Counted from the first letter of the stretch, positions 1 to 9,619 are shown. The stretch is 57,440 bases of DNA from JBCAWW01 sp039024315 (GCA_039024315.1 JBCCQN010000022.1:1-57440), one strand, 5' to 3'. Numbers and translations: made by a program. The notes: generated by a model from the sequence alone, not told the origin.

Positions 1-1
1 A

Positions 2-211
2 GAACCGATTTTCACTAGGACCGTCGTGAATCGTATCAAGGAACAAGGTAAAACCTTTGATAATCGAACTGATTTTAAAAATACAATGATCAATAATCCT
101 CCAAAAGGTTTAACAGATGCAGGTGTTGAAAGCTGGATAATGAAATTCAAACAAGAAATTTATCCTGAAATAGCTAATTTATTAAATGAGAAGAGAATTA
201 AACTCAAATAA
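2..211 (+). CDS. C-terminal end of a probable polymorphic toxin (5' truncated by window)
   Basis: The frame is open from the first bases of the window to the stop at 209-211, so this is the last ~69 residues of a longer protein. A GTG at 26 could serve as a start, but the frame continues upstream of it. The fragment is lysine/asparagine-rich (RTVVNRIKEQGKTFDN, then NNPPKGLTDAG) and helical-looking at the end. I do not recognise a toxin family. The call rests on position: 8 bp downstream lies a double SUKH immunity protein, and SUKH proteins typically sit directly after the C-terminal toxin domain of polymorphic toxins. A/T-rich compared with the rest of the window. Confidence 0.5.
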   Translation, partial: EPIFTRTVVNRIKEQGKTFDNRTDFKNTMINNPPKGLTDAGVESWIMKFKQEIYPEIANLLNEKRIKLK

Positions 212-219
212 AAGGGTTA

Positions 220-1596
220 ATGAAAAAATGGAGATTGGCACTTTTTGAGAAAGCAGAAGAATTAGAAACTAGAGAGGAGAGCGCGGAAGTGATTTTTGCT
301 TTTAAGAGGAAAGCTACTAAAATAGATATTGAAGCGACTGAGGCTTTGATCGGAAAAAAACTACCGAAAGAGTTGGTTGATTTTTTCTTGGCAACTAATG
401 GATTAAAAATTGATTGGACAATTGAATTACAAGGTAAGCAATCGAAAATAGTTCGTGGAAAGTCAAACATACTGAACATAGAATCTTTTTCTAAAAAAGA
501 AGTGCTTTCATGGACTAATGGGAATTATCAATCCACAGTTTTGGAAACCAAAGAAGTTAATAACTTTTTCAAAGTTGAGCCTTTTGTTTCCGAAGACTTC
601 TTTGTATTTGATGATATAGGCTTTGGTAATTTAGTCTTGATAAGTTGGGAGAATCAAGAAGATGTTGAGTTGTTTCTTGCGTGCTATAATGATAAAATAT
701 ATAAATTGAGAATTGGCATAGAGGACTACTTTCGCCTATTGGAAAAGACTCGGGGAATTTATTTCTGGCAACAATACTTGATTGAAAACCAATCTTTAGA
801 CCTTAACAATCAAATTCCTGATGATTTCCATTCAAACATGGAACGCTTGTTCCCTGAGGAAGACATTTCAGAGTTTAGTCCTCCCCCGCTTCCGGATAAA
901 AGCTCCGCTTATAATTCTTATTATCGACAAAAAAAACAAAGTAATTATAAAAAAGAAATTGAAAGGCTTTTTTTAGACTTGCAGAAAAATCAAGCTTTTC
1001 GACATGTGGTTTTTCAACCTAATCCTAGCGTACATATTGGCGTACTCAGAAAGATAAGGGCCGTTCTAAATCGAGAACTCCCTAAGAGTATGTTGGCTTT
1101 ATACACTTCAATGAATGGCTTTGAGTTTGGCTGGAGCTTTTATGACAGAATTAATGAAAATATCATTAAAGGAAAGATTATTTTACCTCCACTTGAAACT
1201 GTTTTTGGTGGTGAGGGAGGGGAGCGCACAAGAATTTGGGATGAGAAAGTCAATAAAAACATATTTTGGACAGACGATTTGCCTAATGAAACACTCGAAT
1301 CATTACGTCCATTAAAGAGAATAGAACTCGTAGAGGGATCCAGTATAGATACGTTGATTAAATTTTTGCCTGATCTGGAAGAGCCTATTTTATTTCTTAA
1401 ATATAAAAATGATCTGTTTGAGTTGGATTTAAGCTTTGAGGATTATCTTTCTGCATTAATGCAAACTCATGGTTTAGAATACTGGCAATTTCATTTATTA
1501 ACTAATAATGAACAGAAAGAACTAAATATAGAGTTGCCTTCCCTTGACCAGATACAGAAAATATTTCCTGAATCGGATTTAAGCTTCTTAAGCTAA
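220..1596 (+). CDS. Tandem double-SUKH (SMI1/KNR4-like) immunity protein
   Basis: 458 residues with two copies of a SUKH-like fold. The first, about residues 30-190, has the family's typical start: a helix, then KKLPKELVDFFLATNGLKIDW, echoing the LPxxyxxFlxxxNG motif. It ends in a strand-helix YKLRIGIEDYFRLLE. The second, about 260-440, repeats the pattern with LPKSMLALYTSMNGFEFGW and ends in FELDLSFEDYLSALM. SUKH proteins are usually single-domain immunity proteins that bind and neutralise polymorphic toxins. It lies 8 bp after the toxin fragment, so the two are probably co-transcribed. A Smi1-like regulatory protein without toxin function is the alternative. The internal duplication could mean two toxin targets or a pseudo-dimer. 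Confidence 0.75.
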   Translation: MKKWRLALFEKAEELETREESAEVIFAFKRKATKIDIEATEALIGKKLPKELVDFFLATNGLKIDWTIELQGKQSKIVRGKSNILNIESFSKKEVLSWTNGNYQSTVLETKEVNNFFKVEPFVSEDFFVFDDIGFGNLVLISWENQEDVELFLACYNDKIYKLRIGIEDYFRLLEKTRGIYFWQQYLIENQSLDLNNQIPDDFHSNMERLFPEEDISEFSPPPLPDKSSAYNSYYRQKKQSNYKKEIERLFLDLQKNQAFRHVVFQPNPSVHIGVLRKIRAVLNRELPKSMLALYTSMNGFEFGWSFYDRINENIIKGKIILPPLETVFGGEGGERTRIWDEKVNKNIFWTDDLPNETLESLRPLKRIELVEGSSIDTLIKFLPDLEEPILFLKYKNDLFELDLSFEDYLSALMQTHGLEYWQFHLLTNNEQKELNIELPSLDQIQKIFPESDLSFLS

Positions 1597-1681
1597 AGTT
1601 GGATAGTAGGATTAAGTTGGTTCGGTTATGATTCTTGAATTTATTAATTCTCCAGCCCAATAAAGTGGAGTAAAACTTTAA

Positions 1682-2917
1682 CTATGCCTTTTCACCCCAC
1701 GCCTTCATCATCTCATCTTCCTTCACTCGATCTACAATCTTAACATAGCGCATCAAGGTCTTAAAATCCTTATGGCCCGTAATCTGCATAAGAACTTCGG
1801 GCCGGATACCTTTCTCTAGTGAAAGCGTAATGAAGGTACGCCTGGCAGTATGTGTTGTGATCAACTGATACTTCGGTAATGTCTGCTCTACCTTTTTGCT
1901 GCCAAAGTGGCGAGTGATAGAAACGGAAGTATCCAGTCCCGCCAACTGGCACAACTCTTTAAGGTAATCATTCATTCTTTGACTAGAAATGACGGGAAGG
2001 GCATTCTGATAGCGGTCGGTATATCGATCTAGGATTGCTCTTGCTTGCGGAATAAGGGGTATCGTCAATCGGTCTCTCGTTTTCTGAGTTTGAAGCACAA
2101 GGCCGCGATCCGTGATATGCTCCGCTTTGACCTGGCAGACATCCGAGTAGCGTAAGCCGGTATAGCAGCCAAATAGAAAGACATCTCGCACATGGCGAAG
2201 CCTTTCATTTTGGGAAAGATCTAAGGCGAGTAATTGCTGAATTTCTGCTTCGCTTAGATAGACAATATCTGTTTCCTCCTTATAGACCTTGAACTTATGG
2301 AAAGCTGGATTGATGGGGATTCCTTTTTCTACTCCATAGTTCAGAAATACCTTGAGCGTTTTGATGTATCGTCCGACTGTATTGGAGGACATGCCTTTTT
2401 CTTCGAATAGATAATTACAGAAACGGTTGTAGAAATCCTGGTTCATATCTTCAAAGAAGAGCTCTGTTTTCGTCTTCTTTTCGAACGCCATCAGATGAGT
2501 ACGAGTAGAACGATAGCCTTTCAAAGTTCCTTTCGACCGGCTCAATCGGTTATTGTAGATGAACTCATCAATTAGCTCAAAAAAGGTAGGGCCTTTTTCC
2601 TCGGCAGCATTAGGATCATGTAACAGTCTTTCGCGAACTTTTTCAGCGGTTGGTTCAACGTCTTCAAACTTCAGCTTCCGGGCTACTTCGTCAATTTCGG
2701 CTTGCTTCTTACGGACGATTCCATCAATCGTCGTTAGGTGTGGATGGTTGCGTGATTTCTTGAGTTTTCCTTTTTCCTTATCCCAGAACTCAGGCTTTAT
2801 CTTTTCTCCACTCGAAATGAGCGTTACTTTGCTCAGATGACAATATTGGATGTAAATGGTTGTGCGACCATCTCGATTTAGCTTCTTCTCTTTGATGACT
2901 AGTTTGGTTGTGGCCAT
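1682..2917 (-). CDS. Tyrosine recombinase / phage-type integrase
   Basis: 411 residues from the ATG at 2917; a longer frame opens at 2944, but MATTKLVIKEKK is the natural N-terminus. Order: N-terminal arm-type DNA-binding region (about 1-100), core-binding SAM-like domain (about 110-210, with NRLSRSKGTLKGYRSTRTHL), then the catalytic domain. Visible catalytic residues are Arg in CYTGLRYSDV, Lys in TQKTRDRLTIPL, His-x-x-Arg in HTARRTF, His in ITGHKD and Tyr in LMRYVKI. The set looks intact, so the enzyme should be active. This is the Bacteroides-type integrase architecture carried by conjugative and genomic islands. It faces the toxin/immunity genes, consistent with an island edge near 3 kb. 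No attachment site could be identified. Confidence 0.93.
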   Translation of the reverse strand: MATTKLVIKEKKLNRDGRTTIYIQYCHLSKVTLISSGEKIKPEFWDKEKGKLKKSRNHPHLTTIDGIVRKKQAEIDEVARKLKFEDVEPTAEKVRERLLHDPNAAEEKGPTFFELIDEFIYNNRLSRSKGTLKGYRSTRTHLMAFEKKTKTELFFEDMNQDFYNRFCNYLFEEKGMSSNTVGRYIKTLKVFLNYGVEKGIPINPAFHKFKVYKEETDIVYLSEAEIQQLLALDLSQNERLRHVRDVFLFGCYTGLRYSDVCQVKAEHITDRGLVLQTQKTRDRLTIPLIPQARAILDRYTDRYQNALPVISSQRMNDYLKELCQLAGLDTSVSITRHFGSKKVEQTLPKYQLITTHTARRTFITLSLEKGIRPEVLMQITGHKDFKTLMRYVKIVDRVKEDEMMKAWGEKA

Positions 2918-3404
2918 ATAAAAAACGGTAGGATTCGAGTCCACATAGGACTCCTTGATTTTTGGTCGAGTAATACTTCAAGTAAAGTTATGAAAACTTG
3001 ACCCAAAATGGAATAGGTCGAGTGAATTTGTGTTTACTTAAAATGCTGAAAAATAGGATTTTAGTATAGTAAAATCAACTAGGTTCAGTTGTCTATGGGA
3101 TCACTCCTAAAGCTCGAGGCAATCTGCCTTGAGCTTTTTCTCTTTTATAAACCTATCCTTTCTTTTATCATCATTCTCTAGTACAAAACGCGACGAAAAT
3201 ATGCGTTCCACTGTGCGGGAACTAAGGGTAACAGAAGTAAATTGCCCAGCCACAATGAGTGATTAAAAATTATTTTAAAAGCCTTGCTATAGCCATATAG
3301 TGATTTGCTACAAGCTGCTTTGATTCTAGCCCAAATGGTTTTGATAAAATCATCGGATTGTAGGAACTATATTATAAATTGATTCGTTACTCCTGCAATC
3401 AAGT
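2918..3404. other. Intergenic region between integrase and TonB receptor
   Basis: About 490 bp between divergent genes. It holds a convincing hairpin terminator at 3110-3146 with no recognisable gene in front of it, and otherwise A/T-rich DNA. The stretch just before the hairpin (about 3078-3109, containing GGTTCAGTTG) faintly recalls a tRNA 3' end but does not fold as one. An island attachment site or a small RNA ending at the terminator is possible; neither is shown. Confidence 0.4.
3110..3146 (+). terminator. Intrinsic terminator without an upstream gene
   Basis: A 12-bp stem, AAGCTCGAGGCA against TGCCTTGAGCTT (one G-T pair), closes a 3-nt loop at 3122-3124. It is followed by a T-rich tail at 3137-3146. 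On the plus strand no coding region precedes it for more than 1.5 kb, so it may end a small RNA or a lost gene. Confidence 0.7.
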
Positions 3405-6083
3405 ATGAACCGGCAAGTCTCCTTCATGCGGCTATTATTTTCTCCTGCACTACTTTGGAAGTGCTTGGCGCTTGTCTGTTTGCTAGGTAGTATAATTTGC
3501 CTCCAAGCCCAAAATCCTAGCTCCTTTTCCATTCAAGCCACTTATCAAAATACCCCTCTCCTAGAGATACTCAAAGAGTGGGAATCTACTTATCAAATCT
3601 ATTTTTCTTATGCACCTGAGTCGGTGGACGCTCAGTTTATCAGCGCCAAAATTGACGCCAATTCTCCTAGGCAGGCCCTCAAACAATTGCTCCAAAACAC
3701 TGAATTGGAGTTTAGCGTTCGGCAAGGCCGCTTTGTCAGTATTTACCCCAGCACCAAGCAGCAATACTGTGCCATCTTGTTGGACAGTATCTCTGGTACC
3801 CCCATCTCCTACGCCAAGCTAAGGCTTTCCGATCATTCTTGGCAGGGACTAAGTCGAGAGGATGGTAGCCTTGCTTTTAGGGCGAAAAACAACCAATCAG
3901 CCTACCTTGAGGTCGAACATGTGGGTTATCAAAGTATTCGTATAACCCTCACTAAGCTAGCGACCCAGCCCTGCGACAAGATTTATTTGTCGCCCCGGGA
4001 GTCCAATTTGCAAACGGTCATCATCGCTGACTATCTCACTGATGGGATTTCTTATGATCAAGGGGCTCTAAAAGTAGATCCCAAACGCATAGATGCTATG
4101 CCCGGTTTAGTCGAACCCGATCCTTTTCGTATGATGCAGGCCTTACCTGGTATCAATACTTCAGAAGAAACTGCCATGGGACTCAATATCCGCGGAGGCA
4201 GTGCCGATCAGACTTTGATCTACTTCAACGAAATACCTGTTTATCAGTCTGGGCATTTTTTTAATATGATTTCTTCCCTCAACCCTTATGCCGTAGATGA
4301 GGCCAGTATATATCGAGGCGCATATGATGTCAGTCAGACCGGAGGGGTATCGGGACTAGTGAAAATCTCCCAGGGGGACGAGATCCCTGCTCAAAATCGC
4401 TACGGGGCAAACTTCAATTTTACTCATATTGGGCTTGACGGGGCCATCAAGCTAGACAAACATAAGACCGTTTTATATTTCTCCGCTCGTAGGTCTCTTA
4501 CCGACCTTTTGAGTTCTTTTACTTTCAACCGCCTCGCGGAACGCGTATTTCAAGAAACCCAGATCGAAGAAAGAATTGATAATGAAAATCTTTTAAAAGA
4601 AACCAATACTTACAATTTTCAAGATGCGAGTTTCAAGCTCATACACCGCATTGATTCAGGCCATAGTTTGAGTTTGAGTGGTTTCTTTGGCAACAATAAT
4701 TTAGATTTTTATGGGGAGGATTTGGATCAAGAGATAGGGATTGCTGATTTTCTCCGTACCCAAAATATTGGCTTTAGCCTAAACTGGCAAAAGCAACTTT
4801 CTGCCAGGCATCGGCAAGAGACACTGATTAGTTATTCGGATTATTTGTCGGACTATATGTTCAACTATGAGGACCTTGCCGCCCAGTCCTTCCTCGAAAT
4901 CTTCATCAAAAAAAACGCTCTCAGAGATCTTCGCCTCAAGCATCAACATCAGCTTCAACTAAATCCGCAGTTCAATCTGCACCTAGGCTACGAAGGCAGT
5001 TGGAAGCAAGCTATCTATGAGATTGATGCCAACTCCATTTGGGATCAATACGCCGAATTCCAAAACCCCAGCACTTTTATTCACTCTGCCTTTGCGCATG
5101 TGGAGTATGCTCTCGCCCAAAAATGGTTTTTTCAGGGAGGGCTAAAATTGACCTATCAGGCTGGTAGGGACAAATGGTTTTTTTCGCCGCGTCTGGATAT
5201 CCACTACAGACTTAAGCCTTGGCTTACTTTCAAAGCCAATGCTGGCCGCTATTTTCAATTTGTGGCTCAGTTTCAAGAATTTGCCCTTGGGGACAATCTC
5301 ACAGGATTGGATAGTCAAATTTGGGGCGTAGCAGATGGTAACAACTTTCCCGAAATGAGTAGTGATCAAGTTGCCTTAGGTTGGGTATTTAATCGTAAGG
5401 GCTGGCTGATAGATTGGGAAGTCTATTATAAGTACGCCCAAAATCTTAATTCCTTCTCAAGGGCTTTTGATGGGGTTTCGTCTCTGACTGATGAACTCGT
5501 TTACAGTATCGGGGAGATGCGCACCGCAGGTATGGATCTGCTTATCAAAAAGCGTTGGCAAAAGCAACTCACTTGGTTAAGCTATTCTCTCAGCCGAATA
5601 GAATATGATTTCCCCGAGCTAGCTCCACGCCCCTTTTTTGCCCCACAGGACCAACGTCATATCTTTACGATCAATCATACTTGGCCGGTCAAAAAATGGC
5701 GTTTTGCCACTAGCTGGACTTATCGTTCGGGACGACCCTACACCCCTAACATTGGCGAGCGTCTAGAAAGTGGGATCGATGATGGCGAAATCTGGTATCG
5801 AATCAACCCTGTCTTTGGAGCCCTCAATAGTGAACGCTTGCCTGACTATCATCGACTCGATATTACCGCCTTTTATCCCTTCAGCTTCCTTCGATACCCT
5901 CGTTTCAAAGGCAAGGTAGGGGCCTCCATCCAAAATCTCTACAATCGCGAAAACATCCTTTCGCTCTCTTATTTCTCCGAGTACTATATCGAGTCGGATC
6001 CCAATCCCCCCACTGAGCTGTTTGAAGTGCAAAAAAATTTCATCTTCCTTCTGCCTAATCTAAGCTTACGCCTAGAATGGTAA
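3405..6083 (+). CDS. TonB-dependent receptor with STN signalling domain
   Basis: 892 residues. Signal peptide about 1-36; STN (secretin/TonB N-terminal) domain about 40-113; carboxypeptidase-regulatory-like beta domain about 120-195; plug about 230-325 (containing LNIRGGSADQTLIYFNEIPV); the rest an outer-membrane beta-barrel ending in aromatic SLRLEW. Such receptors take up a ligand across the outer membrane with TonB energy. Those with an STN domain pass a signal to a FecR anti-sigma factor. A matching ECF sigma/FecR pair lies at 10.4-11.8 kb on the same strand, a likely partner. The ligand cannot be told. The start could also be ATG 3426, which leaves a shorter signal peptide. Confidence 0.92.
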   Translation: MNRQVSFMRLLFSPALLWKCLALVCLLGSIICLQAQNPSSFSIQATYQNTPLLEILKEWESTYQIYFSYAPESVDAQFISAKIDANSPRQALKQLLQNTELEFSVRQGRFVSIYPSTKQQYCAILLDSISGTPISYAKLRLSDHSWQGLSREDGSLAFRAKNNQSAYLEVEHVGYQSIRITLTKLATQPCDKIYLSPRESNLQTVIIADYLTDGISYDQGALKVDPKRIDAMPGLVEPDPFRMMQALPGINTSEETAMGLNIRGGSADQTLIYFNEIPVYQSGHFFNMISSLNPYAVDEASIYRGAYDVSQTGGVSGLVKISQGDEIPAQNRYGANFNFTHIGLDGAIKLDKHKTVLYFSARRSLTDLLSSFTFNRLAERVFQETQIEERIDNENLLKETNTYNFQDASFKLIHRIDSGHSLSLSGFFGNNNLDFYGEDLDQEIGIADFLRTQNIGFSLNWQKQLSARHRQETLISYSDYLSDYMFNYEDLAAQSFLEIFIKKNALRDLRLKHQHQLQLNPQFNLHLGYEGSWKQAIYEIDANSIWDQYAEFQNPSTFIHSAFAHVEYALAQKWFFQGGLKLTYQAGRDKWFFSPRLDIHYRLKPWLTFKANAGRYFQFVAQFQEFALGDNLTGLDSQIWGVADGNNFPEMSSDQVALGWVFNRKGWLIDWEVYYKYAQNLNSFSRAFDGVSSLTDELVYSIGEMRTAGMDLLIKKRWQKQLTWLSYSLSRIEYDFPELAPRPFFAPQDQRHIFTINHTWPVKKWRFATSWTYRSGRPYTPNIGERLESGIDDGEIWYRINPVFGALNSERLPDYHRLDITAFYPFSFLRYPRFKGKVGASIQNLYNRENILSLSYFSEYYIESDPNPPTELFEVQKNFIFLLPNLSLRLEW

Positions 6084-6107
6084 AGCTTCCTTTCTGCCGC
6101 TGCGAAT

Positions 6108-6128
6108 AAGCGTTCTGCGCCGCAGTAA
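6108..6128 (+). repeat. Dispersed hairpin repeat, intergenic copy
   Basis: Lead-in AAGCGTTC, stem CTGC/GCAG, loop GCC, then TAA. Begins 24 bp after the TonB receptor stop codon. Confidence 0.85.
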
Positions 6129-6245
6129 TCCATAAATAGCTAATGGTGCAAAGCCCAAGCGAAAAATAGAGCCCTAGTGATATTCCTTAAAAATTCCTTC
6201 TCCAGGTAGGGTAGCCCATCCTCCCCCGATTGTTGGTGCAGAAGT

Positions 6246-8174
6246 ATGACAAATACTGCTCATCAAATGATCGAAATTATGAGACCACCCTTATTCATCT
6301 TGCTGCTATTGGGTCTTCCCCTCGCTTTATCGGCTCAGCAGTACACTGACTACCTCGGCAATGGACACACCCAAGGTATTGCAGTGAGGAGTAGTTCGAC
6401 TACTGCTGCGCAGAACGCTTATCAAACTATCAATGGATTTCCTGCTAGCGAAGCCTATTTGTTAGGAGACGTCTCACGCTTTTTATCACAAGCGAGTTTT
6501 GGGGGTGATTGGGCGGAGATTGAGCGTGTCTCTCAGATTGGTTACGAAGCTTGGATCGAAGAACAATTAGGGATGGAGCCTACACTGGTAGGTCAGGCTT
6601 TGGCAGGTTTTAAGCGAGAGGCAGAGGAAGCCTTTTTGGCCCAATTTGGCGATGAGGATGAAGAAGATGATGAGGTCGAGGAAGAAGAGGAAGAAGAGGA
6701 AGAAGAAGAATTTGAAGAGTTCTTTGTCAATTTTCAACAGTTTAGAGAAGCTTGGTTTCATACCGCTATGATGGCGCCAGACCAATTGCGACAGAGAGTG
6801 GCTTTTGCGCTCAGTGAGATGATGGTAATCTCAGATGTGCCAGATGACTTAGAAGATTCGGGTGATGGTCTCACCAACTACTATGACATACTGGTCCGGC
6901 ATGGACTTGGCAACTATCGCGATCTCTTGCTGGAGGTTACTTTGCATCCTTCTATGGGCTACTACTTGAGTCATCTCAACAATCCCCGCTCCGACACTAG
7001 CCAAAACATCCATCCTGATGAAAACTATGCTCGGGAGGTCATGCAGCTATTTTCCATCGGTTTGTACGAATTAAACCAAGATGGGAGCCACAAACTAGAT
7101 TCCTTGGGAGTACCGATTCCCACTTACAGCAACGCTGATATCAAGGAGTTTGCCAAAATATTTACGGGTCTAGGCGGTGCCACTAGTCCTGAAGCAACCG
7201 ATGATCCTGAGGATCAAGCCTTCTTTGGCTTAGACTTTTATAGCATCAGCCATATTGATCCCATGATCATGTACGAAGACGAGCACGAACCTGGGCCCAA
7301 ATACCTCCTCAACGGACAGCTCGTACCCGCAGGACAATCCGGACGCAAAGATATCGAAGATGCTATCGACAATTTATATAATCACCCTAATGTGGGGCCT
7401 TTCATGGCCCGCCACCTTATACAGCGTTTGGTTACTTCTAATCCTACTCCCGATTATATCCAACGTGTGGCTTCCGTCTTTGCCAATAATGGGCGAGGAG
7501 AAAGAGGAGATATGGGAGCTGTAGTCAAAGCGGTTTTGATGGATGAGGCCGCCCGTGCATGTAACGATCGTGAAGGCAATCTATTTAGAGCGAGCCTGAG
7601 AGAGCCTATTCTACGCTACCTGCATTTTTGTCGCGCTTTGGAGCTGAGTCTTCCAGAAGGGGAGGTTTACTTTCGTAATCCCATGAACCGCCTAGACGAA
7701 GCAACGGGTCAGGCACCTTTGAGCGCATCAAGTGTATTTAACTTTTTCTTGCCTGATTATCAGCCCAATGGCTTGATTGCTGACTTAGACCTATTTGGCC
7801 CAGAGTTTCAAATTCACAACTCGACCACGGCCATCCAATACATCAATGAGGTAGAATTTTGGACTACGGAAGTATCTCCTATGGAAATAGAACTTGAATT
7901 TGAAGATGTGGAAACGGAGGAAGAAGAGGAGGCTCTTTATCAAGCTGCCTTGTCGCGCATCCCTGTACTCCAAATCGATCCCCTGATGCTGCTCGCCTCC
8001 CAAGCGACGGATTTGCTTGACCGGCTCAATATTTTGCTTGTCCGAGGCCAACTTTCCGCTGCAAGCTATCAAACGATACTCGATGCAATACAACAGATAG
8101 ACGAGCTTGAAACACGCCTAGAAATGGCCGTCTTCCTCATCATGATTTCCCCTGACTATAACATCCTCAACTAA
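6246..8174 (+). CDS. DUF1800 family exported protein with polyacidic insert
   Basis: Up to 642 residues; the likely start is ATG 6279 (MRPPLFILLLLGLPLALSAQ is a clean signal peptide), with ATG 6246 as the longer option. DUF1800 hallmarks are HPDENYAREVMQLFSIGLYEL and EFAKIFTGLGG. Residues about 136-159 (6246 numbering) are almost pure Asp/Glu, an insertion near the helical N-terminal part, and a second acidic patch lies near the C-terminus. DUF1800 proteins have no established biochemical role and are habitually encoded next to DUF1501 proteins, as here with 1 bp between the genes. A copy of the dispersed hairpin repeat lies inside the frame at 6403-6421. Confidence 0.85.
   Translation: MTNTAHQMIEIMRPPLFILLLLGLPLALSAQQYTDYLGNGHTQGIAVRSSSTTAAQNAYQTINGFPASEAYLLGDVSRFLSQASFGGDWAEIERVSQIGYEAWIEEQLGMEPTLVGQALAGFKREAEEAFLAQFGDEDEEDDEVEEEEEEEEEEEFEEFFVNFQQFREAWFHTAMMAPDQLRQRVAFALSEMMVISDVPDDLEDSGDGLTNYYDILVRHGLGNYRDLLLEVTLHPSMGYYLSHLNNPRSDTSQNIHPDENYAREVMQLFSIGLYELNQDGSHKLDSLGVPIPTYSNADIKEFAKIFTGLGGATSPEATDDPEDQAFFGLDFYSISHIDPMIMYEDEHEPGPKYLLNGQLVPAGQSGRKDIEDAIDNLYNHPNVGPFMARHLIQRLVTSNPTPDYIQRVASVFANNGRGERGDMGAVVKAVLMDEAARACNDREGNLFRASLREPILRYLHFCRALELSLPEGEVYFRNPMNRLDEATGQAPLSASSVFNFFLPDYQPNGLIADLDLFGPEFQIHNSTTAIQYINEVEFWTTEVSPMEIELEFEDVETEEEEEALYQAALSRIPVLQIDPLMLLASQATDLLDRLNILLVRGQLSAASYQTILDAIQQIDELETRLEMAVFLIMISPDYNILN
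6403..6421 (-). repeat. Dispersed hairpin repeat inside DUF1800 gene
   Basis: Minus-strand lead-in TAAGCGTTC, stem CTGC/GCAG, loop GCA. Encodes TAAQNA in the host protein, near its N-terminus. Confidence 0.8.
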
Positions 8175-8175
8175 T

Positions 8176-9576
8176 ATGAGCGCAAAAAAAATATCCCGTC
8201 GTACTTTTCTGGGCAAGGCTAGTTGTGCGGCAGTGGGTTCGGTTTCCCTCTTTACTGGCTTGCTCAATCTCAAGGCTACTGCTATGTTGGCCGCCAACTC
8301 TCATCGGATGCATCTGCGTCCCCATAATGATTACAAAGCGCTAGTTTGTATCCTACTAGCCGGTGGCAATGATTCCTATAATATGTTGGTACCTACTGAG
8401 GCGCAAGCTTACCAACATTATCGTACTACTCGTTCCAATCAGGCCTTGGAAGCCAATGCTTTGCTCCCTATCAATCCATTGAGTGGAGGTACTTTTGGGC
8501 TGCACCCGAGTATGCCAGAAGTACAGCAACTCTTCCAACAAAAAAATCTTGCCTTTGTGTCGAATGTAGGTACGCTAGTAGAGCGAGTCAACAATCGTAT
8601 AGACTACGAAAACAAAGTCAATCGCTTGCCTTTGGGGCTTTTCTCGCATGCAGACCAAATCCAACAATGGCAAACTTCCGTTCCGCAATCTCGCTCTGCC
8701 GTGGGCTGGGGGGGCAAATTGGCTGACTTGCTGCATGCTTCTAATGCCAGCCAAGACATTTCGATGAATATTTCCCTTTCTGGGAACAATGTTTTTCAGT
8801 CGGGTAATCAAGTGGTAGAGTATGCCATCAGCCCCGAGGGCAGTACGGGCATCTATGGTTATGGAGAAGAGGATCCCATCAATCAAATCAAGACAGCGGC
8901 AATCAACAATCTGCTTGAGCAGCAGTACCAAGACATCTTCAAGCAGACCTACGCGGACATTAGTATCCAAGCCCAAAAAAATCACGAGCAATTTAGCAGT
9001 GCGATCGATACCGTAACGGTCAATACCATCTTTTCGCCAAATTACATCTCGCAGAGTCTACAAATGATCGCTAGGACCATCGCGGCTAGAAATCTGCTTG
9101 GGGTCAACCGACAAACTTTTTTCCTCACTTTTGGGGGGTGGGACCATCACGATGAGTTGCTCAATACCCAAGCAGGTATGCTCTCTGTACTGAGCAAGGG
9201 CTTAGGGGAATTCAATGCCGCGATGCAAGAACTAGCTGTCGATCAGGAGGTAACTACTTTTACCATTTCTGACTTCGCTCGAACGCTCACCTCTAATGGC
9301 AATGGTACTGACCACGCTTGGGGAGGCAACACCCTGGTGATGGGCGGGGCGGTCAATGGCGGTGATATCTATGGCACCTACCCCTCCCTTGAACTGAGAC
9401 AAAATCTAGATGTGGGAGACGGAGTCCTGATTCCTACTACTTCTACTGATGAGTACTTTGCCGAACTCGCCCTTTGGCTAGGGGTTGCGCCTTCAGACCT
9501 ACCATTGATCCTGCCCAATATTGGCACTTTTTATAGTCCAAGTAGTACCAGTCCTCCGATCGGATTTTTAAGCTAA
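8176..9576 (+). CDS. DUF1501 family protein, Tat-exported
   Basis: 466 residues. The N-terminus carries a twin-arginine signal (SRRTFLGKA, residues about 7-15) followed by a hydrophobic stretch, so it should be exported folded. DUF1501 features are LVCILLAGGNDSYNMLVP near residue 60, GGWDHHDELLN in the middle and TDHAWGGNTLVMGGAV towards the end; the family looks related to the alkaline phosphatase/sulfatase fold. It starts 1 bp after the DUF1800 stop, so the two are surely co-translated. Substrate unknown. Confidence 0.88.
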   Translation: MSAKKISRRTFLGKASCAAVGSVSLFTGLLNLKATAMLAANSHRMHLRPHNDYKALVCILLAGGNDSYNMLVPTEAQAYQHYRTTRSNQALEANALLPINPLSGGTFGLHPSMPEVQQLFQQKNLAFVSNVGTLVERVNNRIDYENKVNRLPLGLFSHADQIQQWQTSVPQSRSAVGWGGKLADLLHASNASQDISMNISLSGNNVFQSGNQVVEYAISPEGSTGIYGYGEEDPINQIKTAAINNLLEQQYQDIFKQTYADISIQAQKNHEQFSSAIDTVTVNTIFSPNYISQSLQMIARTIAARNLLGVNRQTFFLTFGGWDHHDELLNTQAGMLSVLSKGLGEFNAAMQELAVDQEVTTFTISDFARTLTSNGNGTDHAWGGNTLVMGGAVNGGDIYGTYPSLELRQNLDVGDGVLIPTTSTDEYFAELALWLGVAPSDLPLILPNIGTFYSPSSTSPPIGFLS

Positions 9577-9619
9577 GCCCATGCCGTACACAACATTAAA
9601 TCCTAAGTCTTTGCTCAAA

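Noticed and set aside
3078..3110. Possible tRNA 3' end (GGTTCAGTTG...) as island attachment site
   Set aside because: No acceptor or T-arm pairing could be formed and no matching copy was seen.
4529..4545. CCGC-CTC-GCGG-AACGCG in the TonB receptor as a further repeat copy
   Set aside because: The stem and GCGTTC lead-in fit, but the flanks do not. Kept out of the count as a borderline case, as were 29435-29456 and 30391-30412 in purL.
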